This document shows positions 6,688 to 15,791 of a DNA stretch of 18,675 nucleotides, one piece after another (the first letter of the stretch is position 1; each line of letters starts with the position of its first letter). The notes beneath the pieces are model-generated. The model had not been told where the DNA came from. It saw nothing but the letters and a program-made list of their open reading frames with translations, and did no database searches. The translations under genes and the position numbers were made by a program. The DNA is from Betaproteobacteria bacterium UBA3031 (GTDB taxonomy: Bacteria; Pseudomonadota; Gammaproteobacteria; Burkholderiales; Eutrophovitaceae): assembly GCA_002367635.1 (NCBI GenBank), contig DFDI01000092.1, positions 16,307-34,981 of the forward strand, written 5' to 3'.

Positions 6688-7908
6688 TCAGATTGTTTTT
6701 TTAAAAAGTATGCGGAAGGCATCCATCAAACGATCAACATCATTAATTGAATGATCTGCCGACAGCGTCACTCTAATACGCGACGTTCCAATTGGAACCG
6801 TGGGTGGTCGTATGCCAGGCACCCGAAACCCTAATTCACTCAACCCATCCGACAGATCGATAGCCCGCTGCGACTCACCCACAATGACAGCCTGAATTGG
6901 AGAGACAGAATCTGAAATACTCAATCCAGCATTGGAATATTCATCAACCAGATCAGACAGGCCACATCGGAGATGTTGTTCAAGTACCCGCAAATGACCT
7001 CTCCGTTGTCGCCCCTCATCACCGTGCATTAAATCAAGGGATTTTAACAATGCATATGAAATAGCAGGCAGCGGCGCCGTCGTGTAAATGTAAGTTCTAG
7101 CCGTCTGAAAAATATAATCAATAATTGTTTGGTGAGCGACAACAAAAGCCCCCGATAGCCCAGCAGACTTGCTCAGTGTTCCAACAAGGATCATACGACC
7201 GTTGATTGATTGCTCGACCTCGAGGCTACCTAAACCCTCACCCCCAATAACACCGTAACCATGTGCGTCATCGACCACGATCCACGCATCATATTTATGG
7301 GCTAATTTTTGCAATACTTCCACATTCGCCCGATCACCGTCCATACTGAATATCCCATCAGTAACAATCAACCGGACATCCGCAGTGCTTTTATCTAACA
7401 GTTGAGCGAGCGCATCATAATCACGATGCTTATAAATATTAACCTTACCCTTACAAAGCCTAATCCCATCAATTAAAGATGCATGATTGAGTTCGTCAGA
7501 AAAAATTTCAGAGTCCGCATCTCCCAAAACAGTCATCACAGCCAGATTCGCCATATAGCCTGTTGAAAAAGTAAGGCAACGATTGTCGGGTATTAAACGC
7601 GCAAACAATTCACTGAGCTTCACTTCGAGCGCTTCATGGGGTCCCATATGACCACTGATTAAGTGAGATGCTCCTGAACCACCACCCCAGCGATCAATCC
7701 CATCCTTCAACGCGCACAAGATATCAGGGTGACTCGCAAAACCCAGATAATCGTTAGAACAAAATAACGTCTGCTTACTTGGATTCGTTTCGCTGGAATT
7801 AAGGAGTATCTGCTGCGTTCCAGTTTGTGACTGAGCAATCCATTTGTGCCGCAACAAATCCGAGTGTGCGAGCACATCCATTTTGTCTTGTAATTTTTTG
7901 ATCAGCAT
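6688..7908 (-). CDS. bioF: 8-amino-7-oxononanoate synthase BioF
   Basis: PLP-dependent alpha-oxoamine synthase that condenses pimeloyl-ACP (or pimeloyl-CoA) with alanine to give 8-amino-7-oxononanoate. Recognisable features in the 406 residues are SNDYLGFASHP (51-61), GGGSGASHLISGH (75-87), the cofactor-binding DDAHGYGV (213-220) and the Schiff-base lysine K247 in TLSKSAG, where most BioF proteins have TLGKA. The start overlaps the end of bioA by seven bases, a common arrangement for translational coupling. The length is slightly above that of E. coli BioF (384), mainly at the N terminus. A related alpha-oxoamine synthase such as Kbl is excluded by the operon context and motif detail. Confidence 0.95.
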   Translation of the reverse strand: MLIKKLQDKMDVLAHSDLLRHKWIAQSQTGTQQILLNSSETNPSKQTLFCSNDYLGFASHPDILCALKDGIDRWGGGSGASHLISGHMGPHEALEVKLSELFARLIPDNRCLTFSTGYMANLAVMTVLGDADSEIFSDELNHASLIDGIRLCKGKVNIYKHRDYDALAQLLDKSTADVRLIVTDGIFSMDGDRANVEVLQKLAHKYDAWIVVDDAHGYGVIGGEGLGSLEVEQSINGRMILVGTLSKSAGLSGAFVVAHQTIIDYIFQTARTYIYTTAPLPAISYALLKSLDLMHGDEGRQRRGHLRVLEQHLRCGLSDLVDEYSNAGLSISDSVSPIQAVIVGESQRAIDLSDGLSELGFRVPGIRPPTVPIGTSRIRVTLSADHSINDVDRLMDAFRILFKKTI

Positions 7909-9209
7909 CCGCTCAACACTTTATCGAGGCACTGATCTACAGCATTCGCCAGAAATTCAGCTAATTCCTGATTGAGTACATAAGGCGGTATCAGGTACAC
8001 CGTATTACCGATGGGCCTAATCAAAAGCTCATGGGCACGGCCCTGCATATGAAAACGTTCCGCAAAATTATTACCCGAATTATTGACCTCGAAGGCGAGA
8101 ATCATGCCGCACTGCCTGACCGGTGAGACACGAGAGTCGCCATTGAAACGATCAAATGCCTGAGATAAATATTGCGCTTGCTGCGCTATGGCATCAGTCA
8201 ATCCTTCGTCGAAATGATCAAGCACGGCATTAGCGGCGGCACAGGCTAATGGGTTCCCCGTATACGAGTGCGAATGCAGGAATCCTTTTGTGAAGTCGTC
8301 ACTCAGAAAACACTGAAAAATTTCCTCTGAACTGAGCACAACCGATAGGGGCAAATTTCCACCCGTGATTCCTTTCGAGAGTAAAACAATGTCCGGCCAA
8401 TCCGTTTTGCTCACTTGTTCCCAAGCGAAAAAAGTACCCGTCCTGCCACACCCAACAGCGATTTCATCAGCGATTAAATAGACATCGTGCTGACGAGTCA
8501 TCTGTCTGACCTTACGCAAATATTCTGGTGAGTGCATGGACATACCACCGCCACACTGAACGCGCGGCTCAATCACCAAAGCTGCGATCTCATTACCCCG
8601 TTCATCCAGCAAATTGGATAACGCCTTGAGCGCTGCATCTTCATTACCATCCCGACTATCCGGCGACTCAACAATGAGCGTATCGGTCAATAACGCACGA
8701 TACGCATTTTGGAATAACGGTACGTCAGTAACGGATAACGCACCAATGGTTTCTCCATGATAACTATTACGCAAACAGGCAAACAGGGTCTTAGATCCCT
8801 GCCCCTGTATCGCCTTTGCATGAAAACATTGCTTCAATGCTATCTCAACTGCACTCGACCCATCAGATGCAAAAAAAACATGGCCTAATTGATGGTTGGT
8901 TCTTGCGGCCAAACGCTCAGCAAGTCTAACCGCAGGCTCATGCGTACAACCGCCCAACATCACGTGTGAGAGCCGATTTGCCTGTTCAATGATCGCTGCG
9001 GTTATGCGCTGATTTGTATGCCCCAAAATATTGACCCACCACGAACTGATGGCATCAAAGTATCGACGACCAGATTCATCAATAAGCCACCCATCATGAC
9101 CAGAGCGAATCGCAAGCGGCGGGCACGATTGCAATCGCTCCATTTGACTGCAGGGATGCCAAATAGCGCTCAAACTTCTTTCAGATAATGAAGGAGAAAA
9201 ATTACTCAA
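7902..9209 (-). CDS. bioA: Adenosylmethionine-8-amino-7-oxononanoate aminotransferase BioA
   Basis: Class III PLP aminotransferase that uses S-adenosylmethionine as amino donor to make 7,8-diaminononanoate. Diagnostic features in the 435 residues are IWHPCSQM (16-23), the BioA-specific SSWW (56-59), SYHGETIGALSV (149-160), ADEIAVGCGRTG (247-258) and the PLP lysine K279 in LLSKGITGG. The reading frame has no ATG before the conserved N terminus. A TGA lies five codons upstream of TTG 9207-9209, so a TTG start is the best supported, without a clear Shine-Dalgarno. It is the first gene of the operon; bioB, bioC and bioH are not in the window. A perfect TATAAT lies 41-46 bases upstream. Confidence 0.94.
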   Translation of the reverse strand: MSNFSPSLSERSLSAIWHPCSQMERLQSCPPLAIRSGHDGWLIDESGRRYFDAISSWWVNILGHTNQRITAAIIEQANRLSHVMLGGCTHEPAVRLAERLAARTNHQLGHVFFASDGSSAVEIALKQCFHAKAIQGQGSKTLFACLRNSYHGETIGALSVTDVPLFQNAYRALLTDTLIVESPDSRDGNEDAALKALSNLLDERGNEIAALVIEPRVQCGGGMSMHSPEYLRKVRQMTRQHDVYLIADEIAVGCGRTGTFFAWEQVSKTDWPDIVLLSKGITGGNLPLSVVLSSEEIFQCFLSDDFTKGFLHSHSYTGNPLACAAANAVLDHFDEGLTDAIAQQAQYLSQAFDRFNGDSRVSPVRQCGMILAFEVNNSGNNFAERFHMQGRAHELLIRPIGNTVYLIPPYVLNQELAEFLANAVDQCLDKVLSGC

Positions 9210-9223
9210 AGGGAATAGTCGTC

Positions 9224-9255
9224 AACGTTACGTTCTACTTGATTGGATCATTATA
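9224..9255 (-). promoter_or_regulatory. bioA promoter region
   Basis: On the minus strand a perfect -10 box TATAAT occupies 9250-9255; no good -35 box is found 16-18 bases further upstream. Downstream of it, an 11-base dyad AACGT-T-ACGTT (9224-9234) lies in the leader. A second dyad, TTCAG-TATCG-CTGAA (9266-9280), sits just upstream of the -10 box. Neither resembles the classical BirA operator that I know. Confidence 0.45.
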
Positions 9256-9305
9256 GTATCTCGCGTTCAGTATCGCTGAAACTGGTTAGCACACATCCGA
9301 CATAT

Positions 9306-10280
9306 TCAGATCCATTTTTTTCGCTTGAACACCAAATGAATACCACTTACTAGAGTAATCGCCAAACACCAGAATGCGAGATATCCGTAACGCCACTCGA
9401 ATTCAGGAATATATTTAAAATTCATTCCATAAACTGCCGCAAAAAAATTCAAAGGCAAAAAAACCATGCTAATAATCACTAACCGGTTAATGACTAGATT
9501 CGTTTTATGACTCGTCATTCCCATGTAAAGATTCAGCGTCTCCGACAAGATCGCCCGCGAGGTGGTTGCATCGCCAGCAAGCCGATCGAGCGGCAATGCC
9601 TGTCGCTCCAAGAAGGGTTGAGCAGATTCTTGAATAAAAGGAGAATGTCGATTAGAAAGACCATCAACCGACTCCCGAGCGGCAGCAACTGCATTTCGGA
9701 ACTGCAGTAAAGATGCCGATAGAATTGAGAAGTCGTTGAATATAGCCTGATCATCTTTGTTTTGAATGAGTCGCGCTTGCATAACTTCTACGTCTAATGC
9801 CAATTCACCAAGAGTTTGACGATAATCAAAAATTAACGAATCAATCAGCTCGAACAACAAGAAGCCTCCCGACTGAGCTCGTTGATAAAAATCTTCTTCA
9901 TACGAATCACAAACTTCCGCAATCACATCCGAGTGACCGTCACACATGGTAAATATAAAGTTATGCCCAATAACCAGATGTATCGGCTTCAAAGTTAGAT
10001 CATGTCCATGAGCGACCGCCTCTAATAAACTACAGTGGACTGCAGATCGACCAAAACGCAGCACGCCATGACCTTGGTTGTTCATAATACGATCAATGGT
10101 ATCGGTATCAACACCAACGTCCCTCAGTACAGCATATCCCGATTCAGTCAAAGGAAGATGCCCCCAACAAAACACTCCTTCTTGCGTCCGACGAAAAATA
10201 TCTGACCAAGCAATATCACTCATTTCCTTTAGATTGAAATCAAATGTTATTGCCCTACCAACCTCGAACTTAGCCATCAT
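9306..10280 (-). CDS. CorA-family divalent cation transporter
   Basis: A 324-residue inner-membrane protein of the CorA/ZntB superfamily. The long cytoplasmic N-terminal domain (about 1-260) carries the FxW-type N terminus and the helical stalk. Two membrane helices follow near the end (about 263-284 and 299-318), flanking the diagnostic YGMN (284-287) of the pore mouth. The periplasmic loop IPEFEWRYGY matches the conserved family loop, and the C terminus is the basic FKRKKWI. CorA members take up Mg2+ (also Co2+ or Ni2+), whereas ZntB moves Zn2+; the sequence alone does not decide, so no symbol is given. The start has AGGGAGG eight bases upstream; the ATG codon right after the first one is equally possible. 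It lies upstream of bioA on the same strand but is divergent from the Sel1 gene. Confidence 0.87.
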   Translation of the reverse strand: MMAKFEVGRAITFDFNLKEMSDIAWSDIFRRTQEGVFCWGHLPLTESGYAVLRDVGVDTDTIDRIMNNQGHGVLRFGRSAVHCSLLEAVAHGHDLTLKPIHLVIGHNFIFTMCDGHSDVIAEVCDSYEEDFYQRAQSGGFLLFELIDSLIFDYRQTLGELALDVEVMQARLIQNKDDQAIFNDFSILSASLLQFRNAVAAARESVDGLSNRHSPFIQESAQPFLERQALPLDRLAGDATTSRAILSETLNLYMGMTSHKTNLVINRLVIISMVFLPLNFFAAVYGMNFKYIPEFEWRYGYLAFWCLAITLVSGIHLVFKRKKWI

Positions 10281-10390
10281 GCGACAGCCCTCCCTATCTT
10301 AAATCGGTATAAAACGATGTGGTTTACTAAGCTTACTCAGCTATAGTATGTCTTTAGCCCGATAATATAACCTGTTGAGTCCCTATAGTC

Positions 10391-11335
10391 GTGAAAACCT
10401 ATCGACATCTTGCAATCACAAGCACACTTTTTTTGTCTTTGTGGACGGGTCATATCTCACTCAACCAAGCTCAAGAGCAAGAACCTAAATTCATGACGGC
10501 CGCAGAAAGAACGTCAACGATTATTGATTTAGAGATTTTAGAAGAACAAGCTCAATCCGGCGATGTACGATCACAACTACGACTCGGGTCCATGTATCGT
10601 AATGGGACGACTGTGGCTAGAAATACTCAAAGAGCTTTCTACTGGTTCTTACAAGCGGCCAAGAGTGGTCACGTGCTCGCCCAATTACGGGTAGCTAAAA
10701 TGTTTCAAGAGGGCATTGGCATCGACAAAAATGATCGGTCAGCTTTTGAATGGATCAGCCACGCCGCTCAATCTAGGCATGTTGATGCTTTAACCCATAT
10801 GGGAAAAATGCTTCAACACGGCATCGGGACACCCACCAATGTGCCGAGAGCCTTTGAGGTTTTTCTAGACGCGGCACAACAAGGGCAAACAGAAGCACAG
10901 AATCATGTTGCCGACATGCTTTGGGAGGGTCTTGGCATACCTCAAGACAGACTCCAAGCACTGAGATGGTATGAGGCCTCGGTGAATCAAGGGAATGTTG
11001 ACGCCAAAAATACGCTTGGTATTTTGTACCTTCAAGGTGAAGGTGTGGCCAAAAATACTGAGCGCGGACTCGAACTCATTATTGGAGCGGCAAGCGACGG
11101 ACATCCAGCGGCATTTCACAATCTTGGGCTTATCTACGAAATTGGACTAGGCGTACCACCCAACAACCTCTATGCCTACCTATGGTTCGCTGTTGCAGCA
11201 GAAAATGGTCATCAGAATGCTACTAGATTTAGAGAAGGGGTCGCCCTATCAATGAGTCCTGACGCCATCAAAAAGGCACAAGAACTCGCAACGATATGCA
11301 GAGTGAAAAACTATAAAAGATGCATCTCGTTTTAA
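10391..11335 (+). CDS. Secreted Sel1-repeat protein
   Basis: A 314-residue protein beginning with a Sec signal peptide (hydrophobic stretch about 7-20, likely cleavage near 27), so it is expected in the periplasm. After a short linker come six consecutive Sel1-like repeats of exactly 36 residues (about 59-94, 95-130, 131-166, 167-202, 203-238, 239-274). Each follows the pattern A...LG.MY..G.GV..N...A..W...AA..GH. A 40-residue tail with two cysteines (CRVKNYKRC) follows. Sel1 repeats form helical solenoids that bind proteins, often in envelope signalling, secretion or cell-wall complexes; the partner is unknown here. The start codon is GTG at 10391, directly before the signal peptide, with a weak ribosome-binding site. 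The gene is divergent from the CorA-family gene and convergent with the carbonic anhydrase 16 bases away. Confidence 0.87.
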   Translation: MKTYRHLAITSTLFLSLWTGHISLNQAQEQEPKFMTAAERTSTIIDLEILEEQAQSGDVRSQLRLGSMYRNGTTVARNTQRAFYWFLQAAKSGHVLAQLRVAKMFQEGIGIDKNDRSAFEWISHAAQSRHVDALTHMGKMLQHGIGTPTNVPRAFEVFLDAAQQGQTEAQNHVADMLWEGLGIPQDRLQALRWYEASVNQGNVDAKNTLGILYLQGEGVAKNTERGLELIIGAASDGHPAAFHNLGLIYEIGLGVPPNNLYAYLWFAVAAENGHQNATRFREGVALSMSPDAIKKAQELATICRVKNYKRCISF

Positions 11336-11351
11336 TCGAGAGTGAATCTAA

Positions 11352-11963
11352 TTAATAAGGAAGGCCGTCGAAAAAATCGACACAACCCGTCTCTAAAGAA
11401 TATTCTGCGCCCACAACAAGTAAACGCTCATCCGATATCAATCGCTCAAGATCCTCTGACCCATGCCTGAGTTGCGCAGCTGACGCACGAACATTTGCTC
11501 GAACAGCTCGCCCTACTAATTGATCATAACTGCACTCACCCATCCCGTATGCGCTCTCGATACTCGGCCGTATTCGATCCACAATGAAGTTAAGGTTCGA
11601 AGACATTCCATGCCCTTCCTTATTGAACTTGAGTGCTGTCTCAATAGCACCACAATGAGAGTGCCCCAAAACGACAACCAGAGATGTTCCAAACTGTTCC
11701 GCCGCGAATTCAACACTACCAATTTGTGAGGGGGCGACAATATTTCCGGCCACCCGAACAATAAATAAATCACCAAGTCCTTGGTCGAATACAATTTCAA
11801 CCGGGACTCGAGAATCAGAACAACCCAAGATGATTGCAAATGGATTCTGGCCTTTTACTAGAGCAACTCGATCCATCGCAGTATTAGAAAGATTTCCAAC
11901 CTGACCATCGACAAATCTTTGATTCCCCTCAATGAGGCGATTTAAAGCGTCTAAACTATTCAT
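11352..11963 (-). CDS. Beta-class carbonic anhydrase
   Basis: Zinc enzyme interconverting CO2 and bicarbonate in the cytoplasm, needed to feed carboxylases such as those of fatty-acid and nucleotide synthesis. With the ATG at 11961-11963 the protein has 203 residues. The zinc ligands are C48 in LGCSDSR, H101 and C104 in GHSHCGAI; the catalytic dyad is D50/R52. VAGN (71-74) and SVEFAAE (83-89) are also typical. The frame stays open to a GTG at 11993, which would add the strongly hydrophobic MFIIFILFGF. I prefer the internal ATG because family members start with a sequence like MNSLDALNRLIEGNQRF, and neither start has a strong ribosome-binding site. It converges with the Sel1 gene. Confidence 0.9.
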   Translation of the reverse strand: MNSLDALNRLIEGNQRFVDGQVGNLSNTAMDRVALVKGQNPFAIILGCSDSRVPVEIVFDQGLGDLFIVRVAGNIVAPSQIGSVEFAAEQFGTSLVVVLGHSHCGAIETALKFNKEGHGMSSNLNFIVDRIRPSIESAYGMGECSYDQLVGRAVRANVRASAAQLRHGSEDLERLISDERLLVVGAEYSLETGCVDFFDGLPY

Positions 11964-12085
11964 AAATCCAAATAAAATAAAAATAATGAACACATATCAC
12001 GAACTTGTTACAACCTACTTGCTCACGTCAATTCTACAACCAACGTGTTGCACATCAGTCCGCACCGAATTGAAAACATTATTAG

Positions 12086-13990
12086 TTAACTGGCATCAGT
12101 CTCTGTAAAGGCTTCGAGCTTGGTAGAAACGGTTAGCCATTCTTCTTCTGCGCGCATCATATCTTTAGACACGATCGCTTGCTCATGTAAATAACCAAGC
12201 AATTCGTCTTTGGCACACTCCTCATAAAGATACGTTTGAGCGAGCGTTTCTTCGAGACCAGCTGTTTCACCTTGGAGACGGTTCAATTGAGTCTCAAGTG
12301 ACTTGAGTTTATCGATAAGTGGTTTTTTAAATGCCGCTTGACGATTACGTTCATCAGCTTCCTCACGACGTCGCTGTTTACGCGAAGCAATCAATTTTGA
12401 CGAGCCAGAGTCTGAACTAGATGTCTTTGCCAATAATTGGTTGGAATAGTCTTCTAAGTCACTGTCAAACTCACTCAAAACCCCACCATGAATCAAATAC
12501 AATTGATCACACACGGCAGTGAGTAACGAACGATCATGAGACACGAGCACCATAGATCCTTCAAAGCTTTGTAATGCTCGAGTTAAAGCATAGCGCATCT
12601 CCATGTCCAAGTGATTGGTAGGTTCATCCAACAATAAAACATTGGGCTTTTGCCAAATGATGAGTGCTAAGGCCAACCGAGATCGCTCCCCACCTGAGAA
12701 AAGGCCCACCTCTCGAAACACATCATCCCCCATAAAGCCAAAGCTACCCAGGTAGCTTCTAAGCTCCTGCTCTTTGGTATACCCAGCAATACGAACGAGG
12801 TGCTGCAATGGATTCTCATCCTCTCTGAGCTGATCCAGTGAGTTTTGCTCGAAATACCCAATCGCCAAATCTTTACTCTTTGCAACCTCTCCTTTGATTG
12901 CTTTAATCTGACCTGCCAAGAAGCGAATGAACGTCGACTTGCCCGCTCCATTTCGTCCAAGCAAACCAATGCGCGCTCCAGATCTCAATTCAAAACGAAT
13001 ATTTTCCAAAATCGATTTTTCGTCATAGCCAATTGACACATCAGTGACAACCAACGCTGGATCTGGCTTAGAGACTGGCTCCCTAAATTCAAAACGAAAA
13101 ACGGATTGGGCATGCGCTGGTGCAATCAACTCCAACTTTGCCAATTGTTTCATTCGACTTTGAGCTTGACGGGCTTTTGACGCTTTCGCACGAAAACGCT
13201 CAACAAAGCTTTTCATATGCTCGATCTCACGTTGCTGCTTGGTATACGACGCTTTTTCCTGTGCAAGATGTGACGCACGCTGCACCTCGAACGCCGAATA
13301 GTTTCCTTTATACGTTTTGAGTGACCCGCCATCGATAAAACATATCGTCTGAACAACATTATCCAAAAAAGATCGGTCGTGGGAAATCAACAACAAGGTA
13401 CCCGGAAAATGTTTAAGCCACGACTCAAGCCAAATCACAGCATCAAGATCCAAGTGATTTGTAGGTTCGTCCAAAAGTAAGAGATCAGAGCGACACATTA
13501 AGGCTCGCGCTAAATTAAGGCGCATGCGCCACCCACCCGAAAAGTAATCAACCGGGTTAATTACGTCTTCAATCTTAAATCCTAAACCATCTAATAACTG
13601 ATTCGCCCGCGCCTCAGCACTGTATCCATTAATCGCGCCAAGATGTTCGTGCAAAATACCAATCTGATCTGAGTCCGATTGCTCCTCAGCAAGCTTGAGC
13701 TTGCGTTGTACCTCACGAAGTTCAACGTCACCATCGATGACATAGTCAATCGCGCGACGGGTGCCTCTTGGCAACTCTTGGGCAACATGCGAAATCACGA
13801 GCCCTGGCTGGACACCGAGGGTTCCAGCATCAGCCTGCATCTCACCAAGTAATAACGAAAATAAACTACTTTTTCCCGAACCGTTACTGCCCGTTATTCC
13901 GATTTTATTGCGCGCATGAAATGTGAAGCGAGCATTTTGGAAGAGGATTTTCTCACCGCGCCGAAGGGCAATGCCCTCAGCAGTGATCAT
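12086..13990 (-). CDS. yheS: ABC-F family ATPase YheS
   Basis: Soluble twin-ATPase protein of the ABC-F group. Members bind ribosomes near the E site and help with particular stalled nascent chains. The sequence matches my memory of E. coli YheS through long identical blocks, for example FSGGWRMRLNLA, CRSDLLLLDEPTNHLDLDAV and RFRAKASKARQAQSR. With the ATG at 13990 it has 634 residues. Domain 1: Walker A GSNGSGKS 34-41, FSGGW 150-154, LLLLDEPTNHLD 170-181. A basic tRNA-facing linker lies around 240-290. Domain 2: Walker A GRNGAGKS 345-352, FSGGE 431-435, LLLDEPTNHLD 452-462. A charged coiled-coil C-terminal region follows from about 540. The ATG at 13990 has GAGAGG six bases upstream, so the TTG two codons earlier is unlikely to be the start. 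It lies 55 bases after the copper chaperone gene. Confidence 0.93.
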   Translation of the reverse strand: MITAEGIALRRGEKILFQNARFTFHARNKIGITGSNGSGKSSLFSLLLGEMQADAGTLGVQPGLVISHVAQELPRGTRRAIDYVIDGDVELREVQRKLKLAEEQSDSDQIGILHEHLGAINGYSAEARANQLLDGLGFKIEDVINPVDYFSGGWRMRLNLARALMCRSDLLLLDEPTNHLDLDAVIWLESWLKHFPGTLLLISHDRSFLDNVVQTICFIDGGSLKTYKGNYSAFEVQRASHLAQEKASYTKQQREIEHMKSFVERFRAKASKARQAQSRMKQLAKLELIAPAHAQSVFRFEFREPVSKPDPALVVTDVSIGYDEKSILENIRFELRSGARIGLLGRNGAGKSTFIRFLAGQIKAIKGEVAKSKDLAIGYFEQNSLDQLREDENPLQHLVRIAGYTKEQELRSYLGSFGFMGDDVFREVGLFSGGERSRLALALIIWQKPNVLLLDEPTNHLDMEMRYALTRALQSFEGSMVLVSHDRSLLTAVCDQLYLIHGGVLSEFDSDLEDYSNQLLAKTSSSDSGSSKLIASRKQRRREEADERNRQAAFKKPLIDKLKSLETQLNRLQGETAGLEETLAQTYLYEECAKDELLGYLHEQAIVSKDMMRAEEEWLTVSTKLEAFTETDAS

Positions 13991-14045
13991 GAACAACCTC
14001 TCAACAGATGTGATTTTTTATTAGTGTGATTATCTCGGTGACTCA

Positions 14046-14531
14046 TTAATGATTATGTTCGTGATGATTCTGTGATTCGGAACTCGCAATTTTTTTCACA
14101 ATAACGGGTACATCTAATAGCCCACTTTCTTCAAACTCTAACCTCATGACATACGCCTCTCCTGCCTTAATCGTCTTATTGAGATGAAAAAGCATGATGT
14201 GAATCCCACCTGGCTCTAATTGCACTTTTTGGTCAGGAGCCAACGTAATGCCGGACTCCAATCGTCGCATCTTCATAACACCGTTCTCTTGCGACATTTC
14301 ATGAATCTCGCTCACACTAGCAATCTCAGTGGACACCCCTACCAAACGATCAGTGTGCTTACCGTGATTATGAATAAACAGGTAAGCCCCAGTGGCATCA
14401 ACACCCGGCAACGGCTCTTTGACCCAAGCATTCATAATGTGCATTTCACTAGAATGTTCCTTTGAGTCATGATGTGCGGAAAAAACTACAGACGCATAAA
14501 GAAAAAAGACCAATCCTAAGTACCTAAACAC
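14046..14531 (-). CDS. PCu(A)C-type periplasmic copper chaperone
   Basis: A periplasmic cupredoxin-like copper carrier (DUF461/PCu(A)C family) that delivers Cu(I), typically to cytochrome oxidase assembly. Starting from GTG 14529-14531 the product has 161 residues. GGAGG lies six bases upstream, and the frame opens directly with the signal peptide FRYLGLVFFLYASVVFSA. The longer frame to a TTG at 14567 lacks such support. The copper ligands fit the family pattern: H77 and M79 (EIHEM), M88 (MKM), H111 and M113 (GGIHIM). NAWVKEPLPGVDATGAYLFI (34-53) is the conserved family beginning. The tail is His-rich (NHHEHNH), a common extra metal-binding feature. The gene lies 56 bases downstream of a HupE/UreJ-like gene, forming a likely two-gene operon. 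No SCO or oxidase gene is nearby. Confidence 0.88.
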   Translation of the reverse strand: MFRYLGLVFFLYASVVFSAHHDSKEHSSEMHIMNAWVKEPLPGVDATGAYLFIHNHGKHTDRLVGVSTEIASVSEIHEMSQENGVMKMRRLESGITLAPDQKVQLEPGGIHIMLFHLNKTIKAGEAYVMRLEFEESGLLDVPVIVKKIASSESQNHHEHNH

Positions 14532-14587
14532 ATCTAACCTCCATAAAAAAAATGACATTGAGTTCAAACTAACGTTGCTGCGGCAAT

Positions 14588-15679
14588 CTATAAAAATACC
14601 CTTTCAATAAACCACCCGCATCCTAACAAACCCACAAGAGACGATATTATTAACGACACATTTCTTTGTCGTAAAAGCCCTTGATCTGTCGACACAAAAA
14701 AAGGCAATGCTGTCATCAGACGCCAACATATAACAGAGACCAAGACGATCACCAATTGACCAATTTCAACACCTACGTTGAATGAAGCAAGCGCCCAAAT
14801 CAGGCCATCTTGCGGCAATCCAAAATCCCTTAAAACTGATGCAAAACCGAACCCATGAATTAATCCGAATATGAAGGTCAGCCAATAACGTCGCTTGATA
14901 TCGGCAACAAAAAAATTCTCCATGGCTACATACACAATACTTAAGGCGATCAATGGCTCGATAACTGTTGTGGGTATCGTGACAACATTCAAAACCGCCA
15001 ATGTCAGCGTGATGGAGTGCGCGATCGTAAACGCAGTGATTACTTTAAATAAAGGCCAAAATGTTCTTCCCAAAACAATGACAGCAATCAAGAATGCAAT
15101 ATGATCGAATCCTATTGCAATATGTTCAAAACCAGAAATGATAAATTTTAAAACGAGATCCCACCAGGAATGCTTTTGAGTCAAAAGCGAAACTTGCTGA
15201 TTGTCTGCACTTAAAAGCTCTACAAAGCTTTGATCGCCCGAAACACTGACCACATGCCTCGACTGGGTGTCGACCTCTTGAAAAAGACTAACCGAATATC
15301 GGGTAGGTAAGGCAGTCCCTCCACACAACCAATCCAAGCCAATAATTAAATGTTCGCCATCAAAACGAAAATCACCAAACTTCGTTGGCACTTGGGCAAC
15401 CGAATCACAATAGAGTCGATTATTAATCGCAACATAATTAAATATAGCGTCGGATCGTATCTCAATGGCTTCAAGGTCTAGCGAGGTGTCGCGATTAAAG
15501 AGTATTGTGTCAAGTGCGGCCTCTAGGTCCAAAACATTGACTTCAACTTCTCCGCGAACACTCGAGCCATCAATCTTTAACAAACTACTGGATAACTTAG
15601 TTTGATGTGCGAAACCCGAGCCACAACTAAAGACTAACAACAGTGACAATAGAACTCTTATGAACCTCATAGACTCCAT
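14588..15679 (-). CDS. HupE/UreJ-like membrane protein with periplasmic domain
   Basis: A polytopic inner-membrane protein of the HupE/UreJ_2 family, a group linked to nickel, cobalt or other metal uptake and often of unproven substrate. Using ATG 15677-15679 it has 363 residues: a signal peptide or first helix (about 5-22), a periplasmic beta-rich domain (about 25-170) with a probable disulphide pair C91/C119, then about six or seven membrane helices. Conserved metal-site-like motifs are GFEHIAIGFDH (183-193), TIAHS (218-222, H221), LIHGFGFAS (273-281, H275) and FNVGVEIGQ (300-308, E305). An upstream TTG would add 13 residues; GAGG before the ATG at 15679 favours the shorter form, and ATG 15670 is also possible. 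It is upstream of the copper chaperone gene, which suggests a joint metal role. A 33-bp dyad lies in its 5' region. Confidence 0.83.
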   Translation of the reverse strand: MESMRFIRVLLSLLLVFSCGSGFAHQTKLSSSLLKIDGSSVRGEVEVNVLDLEAALDTILFNRDTSLDLEAIEIRSDAIFNYVAINNRLYCDSVAQVPTKFGDFRFDGEHLIIGLDWLCGGTALPTRYSVSLFQEVDTQSRHVVSVSGDQSFVELLSADNQQVSLLTQKHSWWDLVLKFIISGFEHIAIGFDHIAFLIAVIVLGRTFWPLFKVITAFTIAHSITLTLAVLNVVTIPTTVIEPLIALSIVYVAMENFFVADIKRRYWLTFIFGLIHGFGFASVLRDFGLPQDGLIWALASFNVGVEIGQLVIVLVSVICWRLMTALPFFVSTDQGLLRQRNVSLIISSLVGLLGCGWFIERVFL

Positions 15680-15791
15680 CGCAAATATCCTCAAATCAAA
15701 TAAGCTTCCTGCACGCAAGCGCTGAAATCAAAGATAGCCATGATAAATATTTTTGCTAGGTCTCGGAATCAAAAAAATACGCGAGAAATTT

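Noticed and set aside
9210..9305. BirA operator upstream of bioA
   Set aside because: No match to the TTGTAAACC-N-GGTTTACAA type site could be seen; only unrelated short dyads are present.
11516..11839. 107-codon minus-strand frame within the carbonic anhydrase gene
   Set aside because: It is an alternative frame of the carbonic anhydrase, whose zinc ligands and full-length match are clear.
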